Notes: generated by a model not told the origin, from the letters alone. Counted from the first letter of the stretch, positions 47,502 through 60,123 are shown. The stretch is 64,000 nucleotides of DNA from Cichorium intybus (GCA_023525715.1 CM042014.1:25631904-25695903), one strand, 5' to 3'. A program made the numbers and translations.

Positions 47502-48114
47502 GCTTTTGAATTTTCCAGTATTACCCTTCTGGGGTTTGATATATAGTATTTACATGTTGTTGGACCGGTAGTGGTGCGTGAGCCGACGGTGGGTTTAGCC
47601 ATGATTACCGAGTCAGATATGTGGCAGACCGGGGGCCCAAAAGATTCCCAGAAATTCTGCTTGTTGGCCCATTTTTTAACGATTTATCTACGATTTTGTT
47701 ACAGATTAAGAGATTTATCCTTTTTTTTTATTTCAAAAAACGGTACAAGGGTTATTTTGTTTGATGAGATAAAACCATATAGAAATAAATTAACGCCAGG
47801 ATAAAATAAATTATCATGTTTAATTATCTTATTATATAGTTAATTACTCATGTATCTTGTTTGATATCTATTAATAAACATCCGCATTGAAGTCAAGTTT
47901 TCAAATAAAAATAAAAATTAAAAGTATTGCAAAAATATCATCTACGAACTAAACTAAGCAAAATGAAAGATCCCAAAAATCTCAGATAGAGTTATAACAA
48001 AAAGAAAGGTATTCTAGCAATAAACTTTTATTTGATTAAAGTTATGAATTATTTAAGAAGTTTTCTTACTTCATTGTAATAGTTTAGTATATTCTATTCT
48101 GACCTCTGTTATTA
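47502..48114. other. Intergenic sequence between SMR6-like and the Helitron
   Basis: No gene is seen. The sequence is AT-rich after 47650. Confidence 0.4.
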
Positions 48115-51100
48115 TCTATCTATTTAATTCCCGTTCTTTTTTTGGACGGGATGTACGTTTTTTTTTTGGGGTTGTTTTTTTGGTGTAACACACACACTCC
48201 CAAAACCCTTTCCCTTCATTGCCTCAACGGAGATTTATTCTAGAGTTATCCTCTCCACCGCCTCCTCCACTATTTGCTCTCCATCTACGTTGATTTCGCG
48301 TCACCCACCATTTGCTCTCCACCTCCTCGATTTGGCGTCGGTGATTGGATCAGCCCCCAAATAACGCCACTAAGCGACCACCATCGTCACTGTTAGTCGC
48401 TCTCACTGCAATCGAAGCCATCTACGAATACACATGTTTGGTTTACTACAATTGACGCCATCTCCCCCAAACCGACGTTTAATCGTGGCAACCCTAATCG
48501 GTAATCGTCAATATCCACTGAACAATGATCAAAGAAGGAGATGCAAAATAGGTAATTTTCTCTCCTGATTTACAAAATTTATATCGTCAATATCGTTCCG
48601 CGCTTCCATTTTTTAGACTTCTAGGTGTTCTTCCTGCCTCCCTTTTCTCCCTCTTCCGTTATCTGATGTACAACATTTGCTTCCAGTAGAAATCAGTATG
48701 CGGTCATGGAGCTTTCCGCTTCACTTCGTCATCTCCGACTCCGCTAGAAGAACGGTACGACCTCTCAAGTCCTCAAAAAGTATAGTGCCGGAAGTAATTC
48801 GTAGTAGGATATTGAAACGTCAAACCCTTTCTGCAGAAAAAAAGATTTCTAGGTTTGTCTTCTGTCTCTTATTACTCACATGATCCTTAATCCTGCCCAT
48901 CGCCCTCACCAAAATCGTCGCTGCTACAACCAAATACTGCTTTGCTCACTGGAGACTAAGGTACTCATTCTATTTCATGTCTGTTTTTCTAAATCATGGA
49001 TTAACTTTGGATCTTTTTCTTGACCAGGGCCATGGTTCCGCTTCTAGGATTTAAGTGAAGAAGATGGAGTACGGATTTACAGTGGTAGGGGCTTGATTTG
49101 GTTTCCACTATCGAATCACTGGGGATAATAGGTACCGATTTACAAGCTACTTAAAAACGACAACATATTGAACAAAACCAAATTTAATTTCGCTTAATCA
49201 GCCACTTGAAACCCAGCAACCTTCATCTTCTCTCTTTCTGACCAAATCTTCAGCACCTTTAACCATCTCTACAAAACCGTAGATGCCTGTCAGTGTTCTC
49301 TTTTAAAATCATCGTCATATTAGCCCTCCTTACTGCGGTTACAACCATCCTCTGCTATCACCGAAAATGTTCAAAGAGTGAAAGTTCTATGAAATTTCTC
49401 ACAATGTTAAAACAAATCGTCTTTGTTTTGAGATTCATACTGTTACTTCCCTCACAGCCAACGTCACCCACCACCACCACCTTCGTCGTCTCTCTCTATA
49501 AGAATGTAAGTTTTGAGTTTCATATTCGTGTTATTAGGAAATTTTCTAAAAATGTTGCTGATTTGGGTCCAGATTAGGTTCATATATTGTTAATGTCGTG
49601 GTATCTTCTATAAATCACGGATCATGTTGCAAATCTTATGGTTGTATTATACGTGAGGCTTCAAATACCATTAGTATCTATGAAATATTAAACAACTAGT
49701 TCTGTCAACTGGGTTCAATTAATATCTTCAGATTCAAACCTTATGATTTTACTAACAACTGGGTTCTGTCACTTTTCCTATAATCCTTTAATATATTGGA
49801 AAAATTAGAACTTATAAATGATGAACATTAGAAGCTAAGTGTGGCGACTGGACAACTGGCTTTAGTTTTGCACTTCACTTGATTTGAGTTTTGTCAAAGT
49901 TATTTTTTGTTATTTTCAGTTTCAGATTGATTGGTATCAATATGTTTTTCATATATCGTTTTTTCTACGATTTCAACAGGTCGGAAATCAAGCTGAGATG
50001 CAGCAAGTCAACCACTATTAAACATAGTTTTCATGTTTGGTTTAAAGGAAAATATACTGTGGTGAGTTTAATTGAAATATCAAAAAATAAAAACAATTAA
50101 ACAAATTTGTGATCAAGACTGGCTTAATTTTACTTTGTATTTACTTATTCGGAGCAAAAAAAAAAAAAACTATTGTACCAATAATCATCTGAGCTTTAGA
50201 ATCATGTATCAAAAGGACCATGGGACTGATTCATCTTGAAATGTTGATTAAAATAAAAAAGAATTGAAATGTGATTATTTGACAAGTTGATTTTTTCATG
50301 CGGTATAAAGACAAAAAGGAAGGATTAGTAAAGCTAGAGAATGATCTCGAACAAGATTAGCGGACTGTCTTTGCATATCAGGTAATATATAAAGGTATAT
50401 ATAGCTATTGTCGACACTTTGTCTCGGAGAAGAGGAATGCTCCCTAGCGAATTTACGTCTCTAATGTTCAACAACCGGTAATAATTTCATCTCTTTGAGT
50501 ATTTATAAGCTATGGGTCGATTATCTCTTTTGTTTTTATTATTTTCGTTGGTAATCTAAAGCATTATGTGTTTATACAAATATTGATTTATAAAAAAAAT
50601 TAAACAATTAAAATATAAAATTAAATACATTTGATGTTATCTAATTATATGGGTGTCTTTCCTTATTCATTCAAAATGCATTAACTTGAGTACGAGAGCA
50701 ACTTCATTTCAGCAGCCGTCCCTCCCGGTGTAACCGGTATCAAGTTTGATGACATTGGTGCCCTTGAGGATGTGAAAACCGCATTACATGAACTTGCCAT
50801 TCTTCCAATGAAAAGACCCGAACTTTTCTCTAGTGGAAACCTATTGCGGGTACTTTTGGTGCATTATTTCTTCTTCTTCAATCTTCACTTTCTGTAGCTA
50901 ACAATAAGCCTTTGTCAGCCTTATAAAGGAATTTTGCTTTTCAGGCCCACTGGAACCGGGAAAACACTTCTTGCCAAGGCACTTGCAACTGAAGCAAGTG
51001 CCAACTTTATTAGCATGACTGGCTCCACACTTACATCTAAGGTAGTTGCCCATTCTTTAACCCCAAATTTCTGAAAAATAGCAACCTACTTTCTCTTTTT

Positions 51101-52361
51101 TTTTCATTAATTTGCTAATGTTTGTGGTTGTTTCCTGTGATATTTAGTGAGATGATTCCTCTATTGGTGCTAAAATTTTGATTTTGATTGTTATTTTTTA
51201 TGCAGTGGTTTGGTGATGCTGAAAAGCTTACAAAGGCCCTCTTCTCCTTTGCCAGCAAGTTGGCCCCAGTAATTGTTTTTGTTGATGAGGTGATATTTAA
51301 TTTCCATATCGAAAATATCCCTTGAAGTAACATCCTTATGTTTATGTTTTCTAATTTGGTTGAATGTTATTTGGTGGATGTTGAACATGTTGATCGTTTT
51401 CTTGGTGCCCGTGGTGGGGGCTTTGACCATGACGCTACAAGAAGAATGAGAAACGAGTTCATGGCAGCATAGGATGGATTGAGATCAAAAGATAGTCAAA
51501 GGATTGTCATTCTTGGCGCCACAAATTGACCCTTTGATCCTGATGATGCTGTCATCTGATGGTTACCAAGAAGGGAACATATAATTTTTTACAATTGACG
51601 TGTTTTTAAAAACTTTGGTGTAATGCTTACGAAGTTTGGTTTTAGGATATATGTGGACTTGCCAGATGCGGATAATAGATTGAAGATACTAAAAATATTT
51701 TTTGCCAAAGAGAACGTAGAACTTGGTTTTGATATACGAAGTCTTGCAAACGCAACTGAAGAATACTTGGGGAGTGATTTAAAGGTAATATTCCCATTTA
51801 CTATTACGGGGCTGTTTATTTTTCCTTTTTTCCCATTTAAGCCCTTTATGGATAAAGTAACCGAATGGGTTGTATTGCTGCGGCATATAGACCTGTTCAA
51901 GAACTTTTAGATGAAGAAAAGAAAGTAAGCTTCTTTCAGCCTTATAACTAATTCATCTTTGTGTTATGTGTTTCTGTTTTTATTTTACCTGTCTTGCTAA
52001 ATCATTTTTTACAAAAAAAAACTCATTAATCCCATTTTTCAGGGAAAGAAAAACAATATAACTCCAGCATTAAGACCACTTAATTTGGACGATTTCATTC
52101 AATCCAAAGCCAAGGTAAACTTTCATGATCTTGCGTTTATTATGTTTGCTAGCCTTCCTTCCCTAAAATTCAAATAAACACACGTTTCTTTTTTGATAAC
52201 TTTATATCCTCGGATGATATAGGTGGGCCCATCTGTTGCTTATGATGCAACAAGCATGAACGAACTCAGGAAATGGAATGAGCAATACGGAGAAGGTGGA
52301 AGCAGGGGAAAATCACCATTTGGCTTTTGATGAACCCGTGCTATGCACGGGACCCCACTAG
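48115..52361 (+). mobile_element. Probable non-autonomous Helitron with captured gene
   Basis: The right end is a textbook Helitron 3' terminus: a hairpin CCCGTGC-TAT-GCACGGG (52335-52351), then ACCCCACTAG, followed by T. The left end is a candidate only: A followed by TCTATCTATTTAATTCCCG at 48115, giving insertion between A and T. No Rep/helicase is present. The cargo is the 3' half of an AAA-ATPase gene with its introns, which fits rolling-circle gene capture. The middle part (48180-50700) has exon-like CT-rich sequence that I cannot identify. Confidence 0.6.
50713..52330 (+). pseudogene. AAA-ATPase (ATAD1/DAA1-like) fragment, introns retained
   Basis: Exon-sized pieces separated by GT...AG introns encode the AAA domain of a plant MSP1/ATAD1-like ATPase. 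Examples are 50713-50849 (FDDIGALEDVKTALHEL), 50919-51041 (KGILLFRPTGTGKTLLAKAL, the Walker A motif), 51206-51289 (WFGDAEKLTKALFSFA and the Walker B region IVFVDE), about 51389-51570, 51646-51784, and the last two at about 52043-52113 and 52224-52330 (LNDDF-type LNLDDF, then MNELRKWNEQYGEGGSR). Relatives extract or remodel proteins at membranes. Stops in the fourth piece (MAA*DGL, ATN*PFD) and missing acceptors show decay. The natural stop TGA ends five bases before the Helitron hairpin. Confidence 0.85.
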
Positions 52362-53035
52362 TTATATAAAAAAAACATGCAACATACGTTTAAAACAAAT
52401 TACTATAATCATTAGATATATAGTTTCATTACAAATTACAATACAAAATTATAAAACAATCCACTCTCAAAACAATCAAGTGTTTTTTGTTAATTTCAAG
52501 AGTCACAATACTTTTTAACGAAAAATCCAAGTTTTTTAATCCGTTAAACCCATCCTGTTTATGTAAAATTGGAATGAAACTCTATATACATTTTCGATAA
52601 TGTTTCTATCCCATCCTTTTAGATATATACTAAAGTTTGTTACAAGATATGATAACACTGATTTCGTTCTACACGAAAATCTATTTTGTTGGAAATTCAA
52701 ATGTGCAACTGAAATATTAATAATATATATTTTTTCAGATTATGTTTCCATCTGATATTTTTGGATATGTACAAATATTTGTTACAAAATATCATAACAC
52801 TATATCATTATCTACTTTGTTTAAATTTAAAATACATTTAATACCACGTTAACATTGCGTACAATAGCAATCTGATATGCAACTCTGTATAATACAAACT
52901 TACAGATATAATTAACATTACAGTTTACACAGTACATACATAGTGTCAACCAAACACAGTACATAAATTTTAGTCTCTTCTCTATGACTTCTCTTTATTA
53001 AGTCAAAAAAAAAAAAAAAAAAAAAAGTTACATGA
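52362..53035. other. AT-rich intergenic sequence, 3' flank of MKK3
   Basis: No gene is seen. A run of about 23 A (plus strand) lies at about 53004-53026, directly beyond the MKK3 stop codon. Confidence 0.4.
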
Positions 53036-55143
53036 TTATTGGATAATGTAAAGCTCTTGTTTAGCAATAGAGTAACGACCAATAACATTTCCAGCTTCCA
53101 TAATAAACTGTTCTTGAAAAGTTCCCATTCTTTTACTAGGAATATCAATATTTAAATCTTTAAAATCAGGCACATCTTCCGCTTGTATACCGTCCCCACA
53201 TATCAAAAACTGATTTCCAACAATAAAAGATCCCGACACACGAATTGCAACCCCATCTTCACCGTGGGCCCTACATTGTAACTTCTCAACAACATGCACC
53301 AGTTTTTCTGAAGGCCATTCGCCAGCTAATGTACTCCGAATATTTGATAAAGTTGTGAAAATATCATTTGGCCCAGTACATTCTTTCCCCGAAAAACTGA
53401 AAAAAATAATAATATTTGTTATCATCAAAATAATATTCCAAAACAGAAACTTTAAATCACATGTACCTGAAAGTTGATGATTCGTTGTAAAAGCTTTTTG
53501 CGTATTGCCACAGTTCATCTGACCCATCAAAAAGTAAATAGTAATGTACCGCTAGCATCTGATAAAACAAAAACACGAAAAGAATAACATAAACATTATG
53601 GAAAAATTGACTGAAAAATATAGGAGTAGGGGTAAATTCGTCATTTTACATCTGCTAAATCTTTCATTCGCTGTGTTGGATCGAAAATGCTACGAACAAA
53701 TGCGGCTAAGTCGACTTTGGCGTTCTCATATTTTGTGATAAATGGATGTGAAAGAAGCTGCATAATTAGTTTTGAATAAATTAAAAAATATCCTTTAAAA
53801 ATGTCGATGATGATGATTATTTAAATACCTGTTCTGCTGTTGGTCTTGCATCAGCATCTTTTTGTAGACAAGCCTCAATAAACGAGCAGAATTCTGGAGA
53901 AAAAATGTCTTTTGGTGGTGATGGAGATGGATCCTCCAGGATCTGTTGACACGTGGCAAAACAAAAAACAAAAGAAAATTCATCAGCAAGAATAAAGGAA
54001 AAAAGTATAGTTAGGGATACAAATACCTGCAACATAAGATTAACAGGTCCTTCATTTGCTGTATATGGAAATTCACCAGTGCCACATTCAAAAAGGGCAA
54101 GACCAAGACTCCAAATATCAGCCGGATATGAATAACTTTCATTTCTGATTCTTTCAGGTGACATGTAGGTTACAGTTCCCACAAATGTAGCACACTGAAA
54201 AAATGATCTAGGAATATTACAGCTACAATTATTAATAACTCTTAGCTTTTTTCATAACAAAAAAAGAAAAGAAAAAAACACATACCATTGCCATGGAATT
54301 TTCTAAGCCAGCACTTATTCCGAAGTCTGTAATTTTTGGTTCTCCCTTTAAATTCACAAGCAAATTTGCAGGCTTTATGTCTCTGTGGACTAAGTATCTA
54401 ACTCCATGCAAATAGCTTAGTCCCTGAGGAATAAATATAAATATATTACTACAGTAAAAAGACCCGTGAAACTTTGAGACAAGATTACTGACTTGCAATA
54501 GTTTTTGAACCATCAAAGAAAGGACTGCTTCTGGTATACATCTTTGTCGTTTTATAACATCAGCTAAAGAACCACCATCCATGTACTCTAGAGCGATGCT
54601 TATTTGTCCAGAATCAGGAGTGTAAAAAGCTCCATAAAACTCTACAAGACCTTGATAACAAGGTGCCTCACATAATGTTCTTATCTCTGTAAGAAGCTGT
54701 TGCCTTTTCTCCTTTTCAAAGATGTTGATTTTCTTCAATGCAATGATTCTGTGAGTGGGAATATGAATAGCTCTTTGAACTACACTGCTTGCACCGCTGC
54801 CTATGGCTCCAAATATTCTCATTTCATGTGACGCACATCTGTAAGTTCTTTCTCTTTCGTCCACATCGTTTGTGAGTCTTGATGTGCATTTTTGTAATCC
54901 AAGTTCGTTGATGTTGTATACTCCATAAGATCGACTGAGTAGGTTGACCGTCCCACCATCTGATAGCTTCATGGAAGTAAAAACAAAATCAGTAAAGTTG
55001 ATGTGATTAAGTTTAGAATTTGACTCTGACCGTGAAAGTACCATATATGAATCGGAAGGATCCATGGTTGATCCTGAAGAGAAGCCCTTTTCTGCATCGA
55101 ACAGTGGTACGAGCTTCTTTTTCAATTCCTCTAGTCCTGCCAT
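53036..55143 (-). CDS. MAP kinase kinase 3 (MKK3), eight coding exons, 518 aa
   Basis: Exons on the minus strand: 55143-55042, 54966-54493, 54423-54286, 54194-54027, 53942-53829, 53757-53650, 53558-53467 and 53396-53036. All borders are GT...AG and the frame stays open for 518 codons, close to Arabidopsis MKK3. The kinase domain shows GAIGSGASSVV, ALKKINIFEKEKRQ, HRDIKPANL, DFGISAGL, the activation segment ENSMAMCATFVGT and SYSYPADIWSLG. The C-terminal part (GSFIVGNQFLICGDGIQAED, EQFIMEAGNVIGRYSIAK) is the NTF2-like domain that sets MKK3 apart from other plant MAPKKs. It acts in the cytosol and nucleus downstream of MAP3Ks and activates group C and other MAPKs in jasmonate, ABA and pathogen responses. 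It appears intact. Confidence 0.96.
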
Positions 55144-55183
55144 GGTAGATAAATTTATTGCAGCGCTACCACATTCTTTTATC

Positions 55184-55449
55184 CTGTCAAAGAACGTAAA
55201 CATACACATCAAGAGTCAAAGTGTGAGCTCCAAATTAGGTTCAGAACGATGCAATTAGCAATATGCATTTACTCAGCCTGACAAGGCCTAATCAGATCAA
55301 CATTATTTGTTCTCGCTGTATATGACATAGTGACCCAATTTACAAGAATTAATAAATTATTTCTTTCTCTAGGGTTTTAATCATTTAGGGTTCTTCGTAT
55401 ATGATGGGTTTTTTAGATATACGAATTGTAAATTTGAGGTTTGTGGTAC
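55184..55449 (-). other. 5'UTR intron of MKK3
   Basis: Minus-strand donor TTCAG|GTACCA (55450/55449) and acceptor TTTGACAG (ending 55184) enclose 266 bases. The UTR exon then runs 40 bases to the ATG at 55143. Confidence 0.6.
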
Positions 55450-56042
55450 CTGAATTATCTCCCAGTGAAAACAGAATGTTTATGAACATAATCCAACCAG
55501 AGACGGAGGTACTGATGAGCGATGGTCAGACAAACAGGCCGGAATGATGGGCAGGAGACGACGGTGGTCAATTGACTATAGGGGTTTTGTGTCTGAACGA
55601 AGTCTAGATTTAGAAACTGGTTGGCGCAGTATCCAATTTTGATGAAATTTAGGTAATGTCGATGGATCAGGAAGAACAGGGAAGACGGGATTACAATTTA
55701 CAAGGTGAAGAAAAACTCAGAGACACGTTAAAAGGGTCGAAAGTTTTGGTGGTTTTGTTTAATTTTTTGAAGAAAAATTTCAGTATTTCTTAATTAGACC
55801 CCAAGGTTAACCTTTTCCATATGAAGCTCCTATTTATAAAAAGAAAATGACAAAAATAGTTTAATGTCTTAAGCTTCTGTCAAAAAACAGTTAAAAATTA
55901 GTCAAATGATTCAAACATCCATGATTTTCGCAAGTGATAGAGATCACCTGCAAAAATGTTGTCGTGGCACACAGCCAATTGCGAAAATGATGCATATCAT
56001 AATGTACTAACTTATACGCTCATATGGTATCATACGGGTTAT

Positions 56043-56311
56043 TTAGAAATCAAATTCCTCCAATTGTTCTTTGACATGGCGAAAAGCCATGGTCATCAAT
56101 AACACGTGAGTATCAACAAGTCTTTTTATACGTTCGTCGAGCTTTGTCAACTCATTATGTATGTCATTATCATGGCTTGTATCCTGATATAAAAATAGAA
56201 AATTACTAGACTGAAAACCATTTTGAGATGTAACAAGATTTAAACAAATTAAAAAAGTAAATGAATATTGATAGCTACAGCTCTGCTTGAGGAACCCCTT
56301 TCATGATCCAT
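56043..56311 (-). CDS. Possible two-exon mini-gene, 57 aa, unknown
   Basis: Exon 1 (56311-56279) reads MDHERGSSSRA. A 95-base GT...AG intron with a T-rich 3' end follows (56278-56184). Exon 2 (56183-56043) continues DTSHDNDIHNELTKLDERIK then RLVDTHVLLMTMAFRHVKEQ, LEEFDF and stop. Frame is kept across the junction. A TATA-like CTATATATAC lies 65-75 bases upstream of the ATG. The second exon is charged and could form a helix or coiled coil. I do not recognise a family. The donor (GCT|GTAGCT) is weak; exon 2 could instead be the last exon of a decayed larger gene. Confidence 0.35.
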
Positions 56312-56375
56312 TTAACAATATTACTTATTCAACAAATGAGAAATTGATGAATGACATCCATTCGTAGTTAGTGTA

Positions 56376-56640
56376 TATATAGAGGTTAGTATGTATATGT
56401 TGAGTTATCATTTCAACTATTCCATCTCGCCAATTTTTTATACAGGGGTGTCATTATTAATGAGAACTCGTTACAGAGTTACATTATGTCTGTAAATTGC
56501 ATATTTGCAGTATATAGAGTAGCATGTTGTATATGTTGAGTTGTCATCTCAACTATTCCATATCGCCTGTCTTTTATACAGGGGTGTCACTATTAATGAT
56601 AACTCATTACATAGTTACAGTACTTATGTAAATTGTAGTA
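56376..56640. repeat. Tandem duplication, unit about 130 bases
   Basis: TATATGTTGAGTT(A/G)TCAT(T/C)TCAACTATTCCAT and TTTTATACAGGGGTGTCA(T/C)TATTAATGA occur twice in order (about 56395-56500 and 56530-56620). The units differ by scattered substitutions. Confidence 0.85.
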
Positions 56641-56648
56641 AATGGTTT

Positions 56649-56906
56649 TGTTGAAGCGTCAATTCAACAAATAAATTGAGATATAAAATATAAAGCGCAA
56701 ATCTTTTGTTCTCTGCTCAATTTACTAATAAGTAGTAAGGGTTAAGCATGGTCGATCCTCAGGGACGCGTGTCTAATATTACGCCAGATTTATCATATAA
56801 GATACACTAGACGTAAAGAGGGGGGTTATGATACACGAAAGTTATAGAACTAATTAAATTAAACATACAACTAAACTGAAAGATAGGAAAACACAATGAA
56901 GTAAAA
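56649..56906 (-). repeat. Athila family-2 LTR fragment (copy A)
   Basis: About 258 bases, inverted, matching the TGTTGAAGC ends at 59126 and 60124. It breaks off at GAAGTAAAA, where a gag sequence of the opposite orientation begins. Confidence 0.88.
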
Positions 56907-58404
56907 GATCTTCACGTACAGGTACACCAATTCCAGTTGATTCGGAGATTGAAAAGACAGCAAAGAAGCTACGAAAACAAGCTAAGCTTCGGAAGAGGCA
57001 ACAGCCGGGTTCCAGAACTTCTACATCATCAAACCCTCCAATCATTAACATTTGGAAGGACATCCCCCTTTCAAGTGAAACCGAGACTGATACACAATCC
57101 TCACCTACACAACCTTCATCAAAAGAACCCTCACCACCACTTTCACCAATCCCTATTATACCCGAGGTTGAGATCACCGAATCTCCTACCCGAGACCACC
57201 ACATGGCCGCCGAGAGAACCTTACGCGATTGGGCGACTCAAGATGTCACCCAACAACCTTTATGCATCACCTATCCCGCTATGATGAATTTTGAGCTGAA
57301 GTCGGGATTGATCCATCTGCTACCGAGTTTTCGTGGTCTGGAGAACGAAGACCCCCACAAGTTCCTAAAAGAATTCCATGTAGTTTGCGTTGGTATGAAG
57401 CCGCACGATGTGACCGAAGACCAAATCAAGTTAATGGCATTCCCCTTTTCACTTCAAGACGCAGCCAAGGAGTGGCTATATGACCTACCACCGGGGTCGG
57501 TCACTAGATGGAATGACCTTGCGCGACTCTTCCTTGACAAGTATTTTCCAGAAACAAGAGCTTCAAGTTTAAGAAGGGAGATCATTGGTATTAAACAAGG
57601 GAAGCGAGAAGCCCTTCACACGTATTGGGAACGTTTCAAGAAGTTGTGTGCCCGATGCCCACAACATGGAATCAACGAGTATCAATTATTCCGATACTTT
57701 TGTGAAGGTTTGACACCAATGGAGCGAAGGTTGATCAATGCATCGAGTGGAGGGTCTTTAATTGACAAAACACCGACTCAAATTCGAGCTCTTATAGAGA
57801 AGATGTCCGAAGATTCAAAGCACACGAAAATGGAAGACGAATGGTATGCCGACCCGCCAAGAGGGGTTGAGGAAGTGTCAACCCCGCATATGGAAAAACA
57901 AATTTCGGAACTAACGAAGGCGGTGATACAGCTAACAAAAGATAAAGGTTTGGAATCACCAACTGTCCGAGCTTGTGGGATATGTTTGCAATATGGGCAC
58001 CCAACCGATATGTGCCCTATGCTTCAAGAAGACACGGAAAAAGTACAAGCAGTTGGTGGGTATCCCGGCCAAAATCAAGGAAATTTCGATCAACTGAGAT
58101 CTCAACCACAACAAAGACACCTATACCAACAAAATAACCCTCCATCAAATTTTCAACATCAACCTCAACACACCTACCCCCTCCCCAAAATCAAAACCAA
58201 GGGAGTAGTAGCTCGGGTATGTCCTTGGAGGACATAGTGAAAAGTATCGCAACAAGTACTCAAGCATTTCAACACGAGACGAAAGCAAGTATCAAAAGCT
58301 TAGAACAACAAATTTCACAACTTGCAAACTCAATGAGTAAGCTAGAGGCCCAAGGTAAACTCCCAGCTCAAACCGAGAAAAATCCGAAGCACAATGCACC
58401 GTAG
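56907..58404 (+). pseudogene. Athila family-2 gag, start lost and frameshifted, pol deleted
   Basis: The plus-strand frame is close to the Athila gag at 8582: it opens SSRTGTPIPVDSEIEKTAKK, then RTLRDWATQDVTQQPLC, EWLYDLPPGSVTRWNDLA and a zinc knuckle CGICLQYGHPTDMC. The normal start codon is cut off by the joined LTR piece; the first internal Met is at 57203. A one-base slip in a C run near 58185 shifts the frame, and the C-terminal piece (MSLEDIVKSIATST) continues from 58219 to TAG 58404. Right after, the sequence jumps to the spacer that normally follows integrase, so protease, RT, RNase H and integrase are absent. Confidence 0.9.
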
Positions 58405-59125
58405 CAGACTCGGGAAAAGTCAAGCCAACGACTTTAAATGAAGGCGCTGACCGGGAGGCAACCCGAATTTTTATTGCTTTTTGTTATTTATTTCAAGACT
58501 TTCGCATTTTCGCTCTTCGTACGATTTCTTTTTCATTTTAAATGTTTCCAATGACTTTGTAACGCAAATGTGGAAAAACCGAGCACATCTAATCCATGCG
58601 GGTCGCCAAGGTATGTGAGCACGAACGAGAGAAGTGGAACGTTTGAAAATTTTCAAAAATAAGGAACACGGGTCGTGTAATATTTTACACGGTCGTGTTC
58701 GTGCCAGTTCAAAAAAAAATCATTTTTGACCCGTGAGTTACACGGGCCGTGTAACGTTTTACACGGTCGTGTAACGTGCTGTGCAGACTTTTTAAAACCC
58801 GATTTTTTCACACTTTACCCACATTCTCTTCCACTTTCACGCACGGTTCTTCCCTCTTTCTCTACCCTTCGCGATTTTTAACCCTAATTCTTGCAAGATC
58901 TTGCTTTCCATTGTTCGATTTCTTCATCTAAGGTGTGTTTCCTTACTCTAACTCCATCTTCTTCCCCATCTTGAAGCTTCAAAGGGCAACAATGGTGAAA
59001 AAGGGGTTTTTCAAAACCCTAGATCCGATTTTCTGCACAAACCTTTAAATTCTTCCATGTTTTTGCAGATTAAGCTTGGGGAAGGCAAGGATTAAGGAAG
59101 AACAAGCTTTTCAACGACGCCAATT
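58405..59125 (+). other. Athila family-2 post-pol spacer joined to an inverted primer site and LTR
   Basis: The GACCGGGAGGCAACCCG hairpin (58449), TTACACGG-type palindromes (58669-58770) and TTAAGCTTGGGGAAGGCAA (59072) correspond in order to the Athila spacer at 23554-24300. It stops at 59112, where CAACGACGCCAATT, an inverted and altered tRNA-Asp primer site, leads into the inverted LTR. Confidence 0.7.
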
Positions 59126-60095
59126 TGTTGAAGCATCAATTCAACAAATAAATTGAGATATAAAATATAAAGCTCAAGTCTTTTGTTCTCTGCTCAATTT
59201 ACTAATAAGTAGTAAGGGATAAGCAGGGTCGATCCTCAGGGACGCGGGTCTAATATTATGCCAGATTTATCATATAAGATACACTAGATGTAAAGAGGCG
59301 GGTTATGATACACGAAAGTTATAGAACTAATTAAATTAAACATACAACTAAACTGAAAGATAGGAAAACACAATGAAGTAAAATTCTGATTCCATTTTCA
59401 CATGTTTGACAAGGATTCTCAATCAAAGACTAGAAGTTCTATTCATTTCATCTAAGATAGTTTTAAAAGCATTAATAAGCTCTAATACTTTTGGTTCACA
59501 AATTGATTTAATCAAAACAAGCTCTTTGAATTAAACCTATTTCTCTTAACATAATCCAAACAAGCTCTTGGATTATATTAGAGAAATGCATTAGGATTTA
59601 AGTGAACAACTAATCAACGTTTAATACTTCTCACAAGCTCGGAAGCGTGAAAACGTGTTATTCAAATTACATCCAAATAATCCTCAACAAAAGATCAATT
59701 CGGGTGTTGTTACAATATCTATTCATAAAACAATTACGGATTTCACAAATAGATTAACAATCATGACACAAACATCAATTCAATTGGCCAAAATGAATCA
59801 ACATAAGAATCAATTGAACATTAAACACATAATTCAAACAACTAGATGAAAAACATAGATAAACTTCTAGCCAAATGATTTAGAACACTAAATCATATGT
59901 TTAAAAGAATCGGAAAGGGTAGAGATCTAGCCACACATGAGTGGACTAAGATCTCTACAATGCAAACGATAAAAATTAATATAAATGCACTTACAAACAA
60001 TGTTCAAACCACAAATTGATGTTTTCCAATTGTCTAAGATGATAGGAGTCTCCCAAAAATCGTCCTTTCTTTCTCTGGAATGAAGAATGTGTCAA
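59126..60095 (-). repeat. Athila family-2 LTR, truncated (copy B)
   Basis: Inverted LTR of 970 bases, about 99% like the first part of copy C by eye (roughly ten differences). It lacks the distal 500 bases, ending after GAAGAATGTGTCAAA. A 28-base spacer separates it from copy C. Confidence 0.9.
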
Positions 60096-60123
60096 ATGGA
60101 GGGCTTTAATCTACTCGGTCTTT

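Noticed and set aside
49293..49577. 94-aa ORF with a hydrophobic N-terminus (MFSFKIIVILALLTAVTTIL)
   Set aside because: No recognisable family and no supporting splice or promoter pattern; it lies in the unidentified middle of the Helitron. Kept only as part of that element.
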